Source: an uncultured Candidatus Binatia bacterium (GTDB lineage: Bacteria > Desulfobacterota > Binatia > UBA9968 > JAJDTQ01). From it: a stretch of 64,000 nucleotides of DNA. Location of the stretch: the NCBI GenBank assembly GCA_958295985.1, contig OY282432.1, positions 1,612,001 to 1,676,000 on the forward strand. The letters run 5' to 3'. Below are positions 10,727 through 19,990 of this stretch, piece after piece (position 1 is the first letter of the stretch; each line of letters opens with the position of its first letter). Below the pieces are notes generated by a model. The model ran no database searches, was not told the DNA's origin, and saw only the letters and a program-made list of their open reading frames with translations. The position numbers and the translations under genes are program-made.

Positions 10727-12960
10727 ACGGCGACCATGCCACCGGTGGAACGAACCCGGACGCCGGGCCGGTAACCCCCGAGGTGGTCCGGGCCCACGGC
10801 TTGACCGACCAGGAGTACGCCGAGATCCGGCGGCTGCTGGGCCGGGCTCCCAACCTGACGGAGTTGGGCGTCTTTTCCGTCATGTGGTCCGAGCACTGTA
10901 GCTACAAGAGCTCCCGGAAACACCTGAAACAGCTCCCCACCGAGGGCGCCCGGGTGATCCACGGCCCGGGCGAGAATGCCGGCGTCATGGACATCGGCGG
11001 CGGTCTGGCGGTGGTGTTCAAGATCGAGAGCCACAACCACCCTTCCTTCATCGAACCGTACCAGGGCGCCGCCACCGGCGTGGGCGGCATCCTGCGGGAC
11101 GTTTTCACCATGGGTGCGCGCCCCATCGCCAGCCTGAACTCGCTCCGGTTCGGCAGCGTCCGGCACCCCAAGACCCCGTACCTGGTCAACGGGGTGGTGG
11201 GCGGCATCGGCGGGTACGGCAACTGCGTCGGCGTGCCCACGGTGGGCGGGGAGATCACCTTCGACGAGAGCTACGACGCCAACATCCTGGTGAACGCCTT
11301 CACGATCGGACTGGTGGAGCGGGACCGGATCTTTACCGGCAAGGCCCGGGGCAGCGGCAACCCGGTGATGTACGTGGGATCCAAGACCGGACGTGACGGT
11401 GTTCACGGCGCCACCATGGCGTCGGAGTCCTTCTCCGAGGAGTCCGAACAGCGCCGCCCCACGGTGCAGGTGGGCGACCCGTTCACCGAGAAGCTCCTCC
11501 TCGAAGCCTGCCTCGAACTCATGAAGACCGATGCCATCGTGGGCATTCAGGACATGGGGGCGGCGGGCCTCACGAGTTCGGCGGTGGAGATGGCCGGCCG
11601 CGGCGGCTCGGGCGTGGAACTGGAGCTGGCCCGGGTTCCGCTGCGGGAGCAGGGCATGACCCCCTACGAGATCCTGCTCTCCGAATCCCAGGAGCGCATG
11701 CTGCTGGTGGCCCGTCCGGAGTCGGTGGCCCAGGTACAGGCCATCTTCCAGCGGTGGGACCTGGACGCGGTGGTGGTGGGAAGGGTCATTGGCGAGCCGG
11801 TGTTCCGGGTGCTGTCGGAAGGCCGTCCGGTGGCTGTCGTTCCCGTGGCCGCACTGACCGATGCCGCGCCCGCCTATGACCGGCCCGCGGCACGGCCGGC
11901 CCGTCAGGACGAGGTGCAGCGCCTGGACGTCGCCGCCCTGCCGCAACCCGAGGACCTGGACCGGGTGCTGGAGCGACTCCTGGAGTCCCCCAATATCGCG
12001 TCGAGGGAATGGGTCTACCGGCAATACGATCACTACGTGCGCAGCAACACGGTGGTGGCGCCCGGCGCCGACGCCGCGGTGGTGCGGATCAAGGGCACCT
12101 CCAGAGGTCTGGCATTGACCGTGGACTGCAACGGTCGCTATTGCTACCTGGACCCCCATGCCGGCGGCATGGCGGCGGTGGCCGAGGCGGCCCGGAACCT
12201 CTCCTGTGTCGGCGCGGCGCCGCTGGGGCTGACGGACTGCCTGAACTTCGGCAACCCGGAACGGGAAGAGGTGATGTGGCAGTTCTCCCAGGCGATCCTC
12301 GGCATGCGCGAGGCGTGTCTGGCGCTGGAGATCCCGGTCGTGAGCGGCAACGTCAGCTTCTATAACGAGACCGAAGGAGTGTCCATCCATCCCACGCCCA
12401 CGGTGGCCATGGTGGGCCTGTTGGAGAACGTCGAGCGCATCGCCACGCCCTGGTTCGAGGAAGAGGGCGACCTGGTGGTGCTGCTGGGCTCGAACCGGGA
12501 CGAGCTGGGCGGCAGCGAGTACCTCAAGGTGGTCCATGGCCGGGTCGGGGGGAGGCCGCCGGTCATGGATCTCGCGCTGGAGCGGGGAGTCCAGAGGACC
12601 TGTCGCGCCGCGGTGGAGATGGGTCTCCTGTCCTCGGCCCATGACGTTTCCGAGGGGGGCCTCGCCGTGGCCCTGGCCGAGGCCTGCTTCGGCGACCCGG
12701 GCATCGGAGCGGCGATCGAGCTGGAACCGGAAGGCCGCCCGGACGCGCTCCTGTTCGGCGAGTCGCACTCCCGAATCGTGGTATCCTTGAAGGAGAGGGA
12801 CTACCGCGGGTTCGAGGACCTGGCGTCGAAGGAAAGCGTCCCCGCCGCGATCATCGGCCGGGTGGGAGGGAGCCGGCTGGTCATCGGCGACTGGGTGCAG
12901 GCGCGGGTGGAGAGGCTGCGGAATCTCTGGTCGTCGGCGTTGGAGCGTTGTATTAAGTGA
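10723..12960 (+). CDS. purL: Phosphoribosylformylglycinamidine synthase subunit PurL
   Basis: 745-residue short-form PurL, the ATP-dependent synthetase subunit converting FGAR to FGAM. Visible signatures: [70 protein letters not shown] and, in the second half, [13 protein letters not shown] and [16 protein letters not shown]. The GTG start overlaps the purQ stop. Length is that of the small PurL class, consistent with purS nearby. The gene ends in a four-base overlap with purF. Confidence 0.97.
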
Positions 12961-14414
12961 ACGAAGTGTTCCATAACAAAGACGCGATGTTCGATAAATT
13001 CCATGAAGAATGCGCGGTGGTCGGGGTTCAGGACCATCCCGAAGCCGCCAACATGGTGTACCTGGGGCTCTATGCGCTGCAGCACCGCGGCCAGGAGTCG
13101 TCGGGCATCGTGTCCTCCGACGGGGAGGTCCTCATCTCGCACCGCCAGATGGGCCTGGTGGCGGACATCTTCAAAGAGGACATCATCAAGAACCTGCAAG
13201 GCGCCTCGGCCATCGGCCACAATCGCTATTCCACCAGCGGGCAGACCGACATCAAGAACGCCCAGCCGTTCGTGGTCGAATACGCCGACGGGCCCATCGC
13301 CGTGTCCCACAACGGCAACCTGATCAACGCCAACCAGCTTCGCCAGCAGCTCGAGGCGGCCGGTTCCATCTTCCAGTCCACCTCCGACACCGAGGTTGTC
13401 ATCCACCTCATCGCCACCTCACGGGAGAAGACCCTGACGGACCGGGTCATCGACGCGCTCCATCGAATCAAAGGCTCCTACTCGATGGTGTTCCTCACCG
13501 CCGACACCATGATCGCCGCCCGCGACCCCGTGGGTTTCCGCCCGTTGATCCTGGGCCGGTTCCCCCGATCCGACAACGCCAACTCCTACGTGGTGGCCTC
13601 CGAAACGTGCGTGCTCGACCTCATCGAAGCCGAATCCGTGCGCGAGGTGGAGCCCGGCGAGGTGCTGGTGTTCAGCCACGGGGGCATGGAGTCCCTAAAG
13701 CCTTTTCCGGCCGCGCCCCCGGCCCGGTGTATTTTCGAGTCCATCTACTTTTCCCGGCCCGACAGCAACGTCTTCGGCCACAGCGTCTACCAGTACCGCA
13801 AGGAACTGGGCCGCCAGCTTGCCCGGGAAAGCCACGTGGACGCCGACCTGGTGACCCCGGTTCCCGACTCCGGCGTGCCCGCGGCCATCGGCTACGCCGA
13901 ACAGTCCGGCATCCCGCTGGACCTCGCGTTGATCCGCAACCACTACGTCGGCCGCACCTTCATCGAGCCGCAGCAGAACATCCGGAACTTCGGCGTCAAG
14001 ATCAAGCTCAACGCCATGCGCGACGTGCTCCAGGGCAAGCGCGTGGTGGTGGTGGACGACTCCATCGTCCGCGGCACCACCAGCCAGAAGATCATCCGCA
14101 TGCTGCGCGAGGCAGGAGCCGTCGAAGTCCACGTGCGCATCAGCTCCCCCCCCACCATCAGCCCCTGCTACTACGGCATCGACACCCCCACCCACAAGGA
14201 GCTCATCGCTTCCGTCAAGACCCTCGACGGCATCCGCGACTTCATCGGCGCCGACTCCCTCTCCTACCTCAGCCGGGAGGGCCTCTACGCCTTCTTCAAA
14301 GGCGACGACACCGGCTTCTGCGACGCCTGCTTCACCGCCAACTACCCCGTGCTGTCCGACGACAACGGCAAGACCCCCCAGTTGCACCTGTTCGAGGCGT
14401 CGAGTCGGCGGTGA
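12957..14414 (+). CDS. purF: Amidophosphoribosyltransferase
   Basis: 485-residue glutamine PRPP amidotransferase, first committed enzyme of purine synthesis. The N-terminal Ntn-hydrolase domain begins at ECAVVGV, so the catalytic Cys would be residue 19 after removal of a short propeptide. The PRTase domain carries the PRPP loop [13 protein letters not shown]. Cysteines in [17 protein letters not shown] and FCDACF match the four iron-sulfur ligands of the Bacillus-type enzyme, indicating a 4Fe-4S, oxygen-sensitive form. A GTG overlapping the purL stop is taken as start; ATG at 12987 is an alternative giving an 8-residue propeptide. Confidence 0.96.
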   Translation: MNEVFHNKDAMFDKFHEECAVVGVQDHPEAANMVYLGLYALQHRGQESSGIVSSDGEVLISHRQMGLVADIFKEDIIKNLQGASAIGHNRYSTSGQTDIKNAQPFVVEYADGPIAVSHNGNLINANQLRQQLEAAGSIFQSTSDTEVVIHLIATSREKTLTDRVIDALHRIKGSYSMVFLTADTMIAARDPVGFRPLILGRFPRSDNANSYVVASETCVLDLIEAESVREVEPGEVLVFSHGGMESLKPFPAAPPARCIFESIYFSRPDSNVFGHSVYQYRKELGRQLARESHVDADLVTPVPDSGVPAAIGYAEQSGIPLDLALIRNHYVGRTFIEPQQNIRNFGVKIKLNAMRDVLQGKRVVVVDDSIVRGTTSQKIIRMLREAGAVEVHVRISSPPTISPCYYGIDTPTHKELIASVKTLDGIRDFIGADSLSYLSREGLYAFFKGDDTGFCDACFTANYPVLSDDNGKTPQLHLFEASSRR

Positions 14415-14821
14415 GGGTGTCAACCCAAAGCCAAGATGTCCCCTATGAGCAAAGCGAAAATGTCCCCTTGGGAGGGGCACAGGCGCAGGTTGGTGCTTCA
14501 AGGATGTCGAAGGGTGGCCTGTGGACAACCCCGTTGCCCCCACCCCCGACCCCCGGTTGCCCACAGGCTTCACACGCCCGCGCGAAGGGGGGCAGGAACG
14601 GTCAAGACAAGACAGGGGGAGGGTGTCGAGGAGATACCCCTGGAGAGGCCAGGTTCGGTTTGGGCCGGGTGATGATCGCTGGGGTGAGTGGCTGGAGGCT
14701 GACCCATCCCCAAGGGGCTATGGATGATCAGGCGCCGGGCCATGGGCGGGTTTGAGGCAGCGCAGAGTTGCAACCGCTCACGCCGTTGCAGTCCCCCTCC
14801 CCTGGCTGCGACGCCGGAAGC
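14415..14821. other. Gene-free stretch with possible insertion-sequence debris
   Basis: No convincing gene was seen in about 400 bases. It holds two ATGTCCCC motifs (about 14438 and 14458), resembling ends of some transposable elements. It also holds an interrupted inverted repeat, GCCTGTGG-A-CAACC at 14517-14530 against GGTTG-C-CCACAGGC at 14555-14568. A half copy of the GGGCGGGTTT palindrome lies at 14744-14753. The short open frames here show no recognisable family. It is bounded on the right by the IS1182-type element, so it is probably eroded mobile DNA. Confidence 0.4.
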
Positions 14822-14827
14822 CCCTAG

Positions 14828-16417
14828 GAGTCTGCGCCGTAGGAAGTGGGACAAGGAAGGAGTGAGGGTGCTATAGAGAGGGTGGAGGTGGTTTAATGGG
14901 GACAAGGTTTCGTTCGTACAAACCGGAGCAGAAGATGCTCATGCCGCCGGATATGCAGGACTGGTTACCGGAAGGGCATTTGGCGCATCATATCAGCGAT
15001 CTGGTGGACGGATTGGACCTGGGAGCGTTTTACGCACCGTATGAAGGGGACGGGCGACGCAAAGCGTCGTATGAGCCGCGGATGATGGTGATGGTGCTGA
15101 TGTACGGGTATGCGACGGGGGTATTTTCGTCGCGGGGGATAGCGAGGAAGCTGGAGGAGGATGTGGCATTTCGGATGTTGGCGGCGGGGAACTTTCCTCG
15201 ACATCGGACGATCAGCGAGTTTCGGCGGCGGCATTTGAAGGACTTCAAGAGTCTGTTCGTGGAAGTGGTTCGTTTGGCGCGGGAGTTGGGGTTGGTGCGA
15301 TTCGGGAAGCTGTCGCTAGACGGGACGAAGGTACGGGCGAATGCGTCGAAGCGCAAGGCCATGAGCTACGGGCGGATGGTGAAGGAGGAGAGGCGTCTGG
15401 CCGGAGAGATCGAAGCGATATTGCGCAAGGCGGGGAGTGCGGACGCAAGGGAGGATGCGCGCTATGGCAAGGAGTTTCGGGGGGACGAATTGCCCGAGGA
15501 GTTGCGACGGCGGGAGGATCGGTTGGCGGCGATAGGGAAGGCGAAGGAACGATTGGAGGCCAAGCAACGGGGGGCGGATGAGGCACGGGGCCGGTCACCG
15601 GGGCAGGAGCGGAATGCCAAGGGGGGAAAGCCGTACAAGCGGGGTTATGGGGAGCCGGACGAGAAGGCTCAGAGCAACTTCACGGACCCTCAGAGCCAGA
15701 TCATGAAGACGAGCGGGGAGGGGTTCCAGCAGTGCTACAACGCACAGGTAGCGGTGGACGGGGAGCGACAGTTGGTGGTGGCGACGAAGTTGACGGCGAA
15801 CGGGAGCGACCAAGGGGAGATGCCGGGACTGCTTGATGAGGTGGAAGCGACGTTCAAGAAGCGACCGGATGTGGTGTTGGCGGATGCGGGGTATAGCAAC
15901 GAGCGGGACTTGAAGGAGTTGGAGGCACGGGGCATCGAGGGCTACGTGGCGTCTGGCCGAGAGGGTAAGAAGGGAGTGGCGGCTAATCCTGAGAAGCATC
16001 CGGCGACCCATCGCATGGCCGAGAAGCTGGCCACGGCAACCGGGTGGGAGATATATCGAGCGCGCAAGTGGCTGTCCGAGGCGCCGAACGGGTGGATCAA
16101 GCATGTGCTGGGATTTCGCCGTTTCAGTGTGCGTGGGCTGAGGAAAGCACAAGGGGAGTGGGACTTGGTGTGTCTGGCGCTCAACGTCAAGCGGTTGCAG
16201 CCGATGATGGCGAGATAAACGCTGGTTTGAAACCGCTGTCGTCCAACAACAGGGACCATTCACCGATGTTGAGCGTAGCTGGAACCATCCCGAGTTCTCA
16301 CTCCGGCATCTCAGACTCCTTCGCTGCCACCCTCCGACCCTCCACCCTGACAATCGCTTCGCCTACCCTGCTGGCCGTTCTCTGTTATTGCATCAGAAGC
16401 TCCTACGGCGCAGACTC
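14828..16417 (+). mobile_element. Complete IS1182-family insertion sequence
   Basis: About 1.59 kb element bounded by perfect 17-nt inverted repeats, GAGTCTGCGCCGTAGGA at 14828-14844 and its complement at 16401-16417. Each end is flanked by CTAG (14824-14827 and 16418-16421), the likely 4-bp palindromic target duplication. Counting the symmetric CCCTAG outside, the perfect inverted match is 23 nt (14822-14844 against 16401-16423). It carries a single full-length transposase on the plus strand. Perfect ends and an intact gene suggest recent insertion. Confidence 0.88.
14896..16218 (+). CDS. IS1182-family transposase
   Basis: 440-residue DDE transposase. The N-terminal half carries the family pattern of a DUF772-type domain (MLMPPDMQDWLPEGHLAH, then YEPRMMVMVLMYGY and RHRTISEFRRRH). 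Acidic catalytic residues fit LSLDGTKVRANAS (first Asp), VLADAGYSNERDL (second Asp) and the Glu in WLSEAPNGWIK followed by GFRRFSVRGL. A charged helical insert lies between the first and second Asp (about 160-240). GGTGGAGGTGG precedes the ATG. The gene is intact, so the element is potentially active. Confidence 0.92.
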   Translation: MGTRFRSYKPEQKMLMPPDMQDWLPEGHLAHHISDLVDGLDLGAFYAPYEGDGRRKASYEPRMMVMVLMYGYATGVFSSRGIARKLEEDVAFRMLAAGNFPRHRTISEFRRRHLKDFKSLFVEVVRLARELGLVRFGKLSLDGTKVRANASKRKAMSYGRMVKEERRLAGEIEAILRKAGSADAREDARYGKEFRGDELPEELRRREDRLAAIGKAKERLEAKQRGADEARGRSPGQERNAKGGKPYKRGYGEPDEKAQSNFTDPQSQIMKTSGEGFQQCYNAQVAVDGERQLVVATKLTANGSDQGEMPGLLDEVEATFKKRPDVVLADAGYSNERDLKELEARGIEGYVASGREGKKGVAANPEKHPATHRMAEKLATATGWEIYRARKWLSEAPNGWIKHVLGFRRFSVRGLRKAQGEWDLVCLALNVKRLQPMMAR

Positions 16418-16451
16418 CTAGGGCCAACCCTTCCGCTCCGAGGGGCGGGGG

Positions 16452-16897
16452 CTAGATGCCCGGTTTTGTGTCGAGACCTTAGCTGACGCCATGGAGCGCT
16501 ACGGTCGGCCTCAGATCTTCAATACCGACCAGGGCAGCCAGTTCACCAGCATCAAGTTCACCGGTGTGCTCAAAGACGCCGGTGTGGCCATCTCCATGGA
16601 CGGCAGAGGACGATGCCTGGACAACATCTTCATCAAGCGCTCTGGCGCTCCCTCAAGTACGAGGCCGTCTACCTGCACGAACTCGCCGACGGCTTCGCGG
16701 CCCAACGGGTCATCGGAACCTGGATGGACTTCTACAACAGCATCAGGCCCCATTCCGCCCTCGCCGGCGCGACCCCGACCGAGGCTTACGAGAACGGCGG
16801 GCCGCTGGACCAGACGGATCAGCCCCATGGCTCACCCGCCCCTCCACCGGCTCAACAAGAACAGCAAGACATGATAAACACGACTCTGGCGGCATGA
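16452..16897 (+). pseudogene. IS3-family transposase (OrfB) C-terminal fragment, frameshifted
   Basis: Remnant of the integrase-like catalytic domain of an IS3-family element. The first frame gives RFCVETLADAMERYGRP and NTDQGSQFTS (second Asp of DDE) up to CLDNIFIKR. Then a one-base deletion near 16640 moves the rest, LWRSLKYEAVYLHELADG and YNSIRPHSALAGATPTEAY, into another frame. The N-terminal half, OrfA and the left end are missing; it begins about 30 nt right of the IS1182-type element. CACCTGTCCTATGAACCGGG at about 16933-16952 looks like the outer right end of such an element. Confidence 0.88.
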
Positions 16898-17694
16898 GGA
16901 TCAACCCGGAATACACCGTATTTCTGCCGCCCACCTGTCCTATGAACCGGGACCACCTCCTTCTGCGCGAAGTAGTATTCCTTGCTGTCCCGTCGTGAGA
17001 TCTCATTTATCTTATACAGTTCAGAAGCAGTAACCATACGATAACCATGGCCTTTTAACAGGCACAACTGCGGACTGACCGGCAAAAGCAACTGAGAATT
17101 ACTACTGTCCGGGACAATGAACTGTCCCTCGCGTGTTTTCCCGATACCCCAGCACCTACCGGTTAGGTCTTTTTGGCAACGGAACAAGTTTGACTGTATG
17201 TTTACCCCAGTCAGATTGCGGCCGGATATGGTGCCATCTGGCCGAATCGCAGTGATGTGGTTCTTTTCCAAGACTTCCTGGTCATCTTTTGTTAACTTGT
17301 GGCTAACTCCTCGGGCGTTCAGTTTTTGATCTGGCAACGGTTGAGATTTCCAATGGAATCGTATGTTCCAAAGGCAATACATATCGGTGACTATCCCACA
17401 CTCTGCTTTAGATAGAGGACGGACGATGCGCCCCTCTACGATGTTTTCTGCTAGTTCCTGATAGGCATCTTCAATCTCTTTCATGAAACCATGCTCTGCT
17501 CGCTGGTCCCAAACACGGCGCGCGCAGAATAGAGAATTGTCAGGGCGAAGCCAACGGGACTTGTTGGATTCGACAAGGTGCACATGGACGAAACCGTCAG
17601 CATTTCGAAAACGATCGATAGAACGTTTTGGAAAACAGTGCTGGTTGACGGTGAGTTGATGTGGATTATTCTTCTGGGGCTTTTCGTATTTCAA
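16852..17694 (-). CDS. DUF4238-like protein with 3' end replaced by IS3 sequence
   Basis: 280-codon frame resembling DUF4238 proteins of unknown function, often found in accessory and defence-rich regions. The N-terminal PHQLTVNQHCFPKRSIDRF fits the family's basic, aromatic opening, and the C-terminal LLLPVSPQLCLLKG then NEISRRDSKEYYFAQ fits its end. The last 35 or so residues, from about 16958 down, are read from the right end of the IS3 remnant, so the native C-terminus has been lost or altered. The start is a TTG because an in-frame stop lies four codons upstream; this makes the start uncertain. Base composition is clearly AT-richer than the flanking genes, suggesting transfer. Confidence 0.6.
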   Translation of the reverse strand: MKYEKPQKNNPHQLTVNQHCFPKRSIDRFRNADGFVHVHLVESNKSRWLRPDNSLFCARRVWDQRAEHGFMKEIEDAYQELAENIVEGRIVRPLSKAECGIVTDMYCLWNIRFHWKSQPLPDQKLNARGVSHKLTKDDQEVLEKNHITAIRPDGTISGRNLTGVNIQSNLFRCQKDLTGRCWGIGKTREGQFIVPDSSNSQLLLPVSPQLCLLKGHGYRMVTASELYKINEISRRDSKEYYFAQKEVVPVHRTGGRQKYGVFRVDPHAARVVFIMSCCSC

Positions 17695-17710
17695 TGTGGA
17701 GCACTACCGT

Positions 17711-17904
17711 TTAGTTGAAGCGACATCCATGTGTACAGATAGGCTCTTCGTGATCGAACCCAGTGAGAATGGTGAGGCCAATGCCTGCGGTGAGTCGAGG
17801 CTCGCCCCAGCGCGTAGCACGGTCTCGCCGATGAAACAGAACCGCCATCCTCGTAGTTTACAGAAGGGTTGGACTTTACCTACCAAGAGGAACAGATCGC
17901 GCAT
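17711..17904 (-). pseudogene. Nucleotidyltransferase (AbiEii/MNT-like) N-terminal remnant
   Basis: Starting at the ATG, the frame reads MRDLFLLV and RGWRFCFIGETVL. A one-base loss near 17805 then puts the continuation RWGEPRLTAGIGLTILTGFDHEEP in another frame, ended by TAA. Joined, this matches the start of small nucleotidyltransferase-like proteins whose motif reads roughly FCFIGG-x4-RWGEPRxTxDVDLT. The DxD-like position now reads GIG, so a catalytic acid is also lost. The rest of the gene is missing where the DUF4238-like gene begins. It overlaps the end of the 81-residue gene upstream, the usual coupled order. Confidence 0.6.
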
Positions 17905-18121
17905 CTCGTATTCTAGCGAAAATCGCCTGTTGTTCCACCAGCCCGGATGTGCTTCTCACCTGATTTGACAGTGTGGCTTCGAAGGCACCGTTCATGGTCT
18001 CGATATGCTCAGCCACTGTAACGTTGCGGAGGTTTTTACGCCGCAGTTCCTCGAATTTGGCGGAAGCGACTCGCCATCTTTCGACAAACGCGCGTAATTC
18101 GCTCTCCTGATTGTCAGACAT
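17876..18121 (-). CDS. Small hypothetical protein, partner of the nucleotidyltransferase remnant
   Basis: 81 residues, mostly helical and charged, with ELRAFVERWRVASAKFEELRR at the start and TSGLVEQQAIFARIRDA near the end. Short proteins ending in the TSGLVEQQ-type motif occur upstream of nucleotidyltransferase-like genes in many bacteria. This gene overlaps such a remnant by 29 bases, so I infer the pair was a coupled two-gene unit, possibly toxin-antitoxin-like. The function is not established. The ATG is preferred over a TTG three codons earlier. No clear ribosome-binding site was seen. Confidence 0.5.
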   Translation of the reverse strand: MSDNQESELRAFVERWRVASAKFEELRRKNLRNVTVAEHIETMNGAFEATLSNQVRSTSGLVEQQAIFARIRDARSVPLGR

Positions 18122-18184
18122 ATGCTGCAAGACATTCTACGCCTTCGGTTCGGATTCAACAACCGGTTCCCAGGCAGGACACGG

Positions 18185-19951
18185 CTACGGTGCCCGACTG
18201 ACACGAACCCCGTTCTGTTTGCCGCGTAACTCCCGAGTCGCGTCCGGATCCAGCGTGACCTGTCCGCCGTTGACGCGGACGACGGCCCCGTAGTCGCTCC
18301 GCGCCCTCTCCACCGAAACATACCCCTGCCGCACGTCTTCCACGATGTCTTGCGGGCTTCGCTCACAGGCCGCCCCCACCCCGCCGCCCCCCGGCCTTTC
18401 CACCCGCAACACGTCGCCGCTCTTCAGCCACTGGTCGCCGAAGCGAGAGGGCAGGCTGCGTTCGTCCTCGCCGCCGGGGTTGATGACGCAGCTACCGGTG
18501 CCGCCCGGTTGGCCGCCGTCGATGCCCTGGGGCGCCAGTGCGTGCTTGTCGGTCCTCATGGAGAAGCGGACCTCGTCCTGGAGGATGCGGTACTCACGGA
18601 CGAAGCCGAGGCCGCCGCGGTGGCGTCCCGGGCCGCCGGAGTCGCGCAGGAGCTCGAAACGCTCCACCCGGGTGGGGAACTCGGACTCGATGATCTCCAC
18701 CGGCGCGATCTTGCCGTTGCTCAGGTGAAAGGAGGTGGCGGAGGCGCCGTCCTTGCCGTTTCGCCCGCCCACGCCGCCGGCGAAGATCTCGTACTGGACG
18801 TAGCTCCGCTTGCCGTCCCGGGCCCGGCCGCCCAGGGCGATGGCGCCGCTGCCCGAGCCCTCGGCGATGGTCTTGTCGGGGACGAGGGAGGCCATGGCCT
18901 GGAGCACGGCCTCGGCCACCACCAGCGCGGTGGGCATGTAGGCGTTCACCGCCGCGGGGTAGTCGGGGCATACCACGGTGCCCTGGCGAAAGCGGGTTTC
19001 CACCACCCGCGCCAGTCCCTGGTTGATGGGCAGGAACGGGTCGATGAGGGCGATGAGGCAGTAGTAGCAGCAGGCCCGCACCAGGGGAGGCCGGATGTTG
19101 GCCGGTCCGGTGGTCTGGGGGCTGCATTCCGAGAAGTCGAACAGGATGCGGTCGCCGGTCTTTTCCACAACGACGTGGATGCGTACCGGTTTGTCGAGGT
19201 CGATGCCGTCGTTGTCGACGCAGGCTTCCCCCCGGTAGCGGCCGTCGGGCCATGAGGCGATGACCTGCCGCAGCCGGCGCTCGGCATGTCCCGCCAGCGC
19301 CTCGGTGGCGGCCGCCACCGTGACCTTGCCGTATTTGTCCAGCAGCTCGGCCAGCCGCCTTTCGCCCAGCCGGTTGGCGCCCACCTGGCCGCGGATGTCG
19401 CCCACCACCACCTCCGGCGTGCGGCTGTTGGCATGGATGAGCCATTCCAGCTCGGGCACGGGCCGGCCCGCGTCCATGAACTTGACCGCCGGCAGGTGCA
19501 GTCCTTCCTGAAAGATCTCCCGGGCGGTGCCCGAGCCGCTGCCGGGCACGGTGCCGCCGATGTCGCTCTTGTGGGCCATGCTGGCGCAGAAGCCCACCCA
19601 CTCCCCCTGGTAGAAGACCGGAGTCAGCACGCCCATGTCCGGGGCGTGGGGGCTGCCGCCGCGGTAGGGATGGTTGACGATGTAGGCGTCGCCCTCACGC
19701 AGCTCATCCGGTGGAAACCGTTCCAGCAGGCCCTCGGTGCAGGCGGGGAAAGCCCCCATGTGGAGCGGCAGCACCACGTGCTGGGCGATGACCTCGGCCC
19801 TGGCGTTGAGGATGGCGCAACTGGCGTCGTGGGATTCCCGGATGATGGTGGAGAAGCCGGTGCGGAACAGCGAGGTCTGCATCTCCTGGACGATGCCGTC
19901 CAGCGCGGCGCGGATGACCTGGACGGTGATGGGGTCGGCGGTGTGGGTCAC
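18185..19951 (-). CDS. Hydantoinase B/oxoprolinase family subunit (second HyuB copy)
   Basis: 588-residue HyuB-type subunit. Family motifs: PITVQVIRAALDGIVQEM at the start, RTGFSTIIRESHDASCAI, QHVVLPLHMGAFP, NHPYRGGSPHAPDM, MAHKSDIGG, and toward the end RFELLRDSGGPGRHRGGLGF. With HyuA it forms ATP-dependent enzymes opening hydantoin or 5-oxoproline rings, or related carboxylases; the substrate cannot be told from sequence. The start is GTG, 39 nt after the preceding hyuB. It is clearly a paralogue of that gene, sharing motif order and length. Likely last gene of hyuA-hyuB-hyuB. Confidence 0.93.
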   Translation of the reverse strand: MTHTADPITVQVIRAALDGIVQEMQTSLFRTGFSTIIRESHDASCAILNARAEVIAQHVVLPLHMGAFPACTEGLLERFPPDELREGDAYIVNHPYRGGSPHAPDMGVLTPVFYQGEWVGFCASMAHKSDIGGTVPGSGSGTAREIFQEGLHLPAVKFMDAGRPVPELEWLIHANSRTPEVVVGDIRGQVGANRLGERRLAELLDKYGKVTVAAATEALAGHAERRLRQVIASWPDGRYRGEACVDNDGIDLDKPVRIHVVVEKTGDRILFDFSECSPQTTGPANIRPPLVRACCYYCLIALIDPFLPINQGLARVVETRFRQGTVVCPDYPAAVNAYMPTALVVAEAVLQAMASLVPDKTIAEGSGSGAIALGGRARDGKRSYVQYEIFAGGVGGRNGKDGASATSFHLSNGKIAPVEIIESEFPTRVERFELLRDSGGPGRHRGGLGFVREYRILQDEVRFSMRTDKHALAPQGIDGGQPGGTGSCVINPGGEDERSLPSRFGDQWLKSGDVLRVERPGGGGVGAACERSPQDIVEDVRQGYVSVERARSDYGAVVRVNGGQVTLDPDATRELRGKQNGVRVSRAP

Positions 19952-19990
19952 GGACTGTCCATCTTCGCAGTCATGGCGGTGGTGCGGGAA

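Noticed and set aside
14517..14568. Interrupted inverted repeat CCTGTGG...CCACAGG as an IS end or terminator
   Set aside because: No T-run and no matching partner element; kept only as a note in the gene-free stretch.
16219..16400. Open frame after the transposase as a second IS gene
   Set aside because: It lies inside the inverted repeats but has no family features and is likely non-coding spacer of the element.
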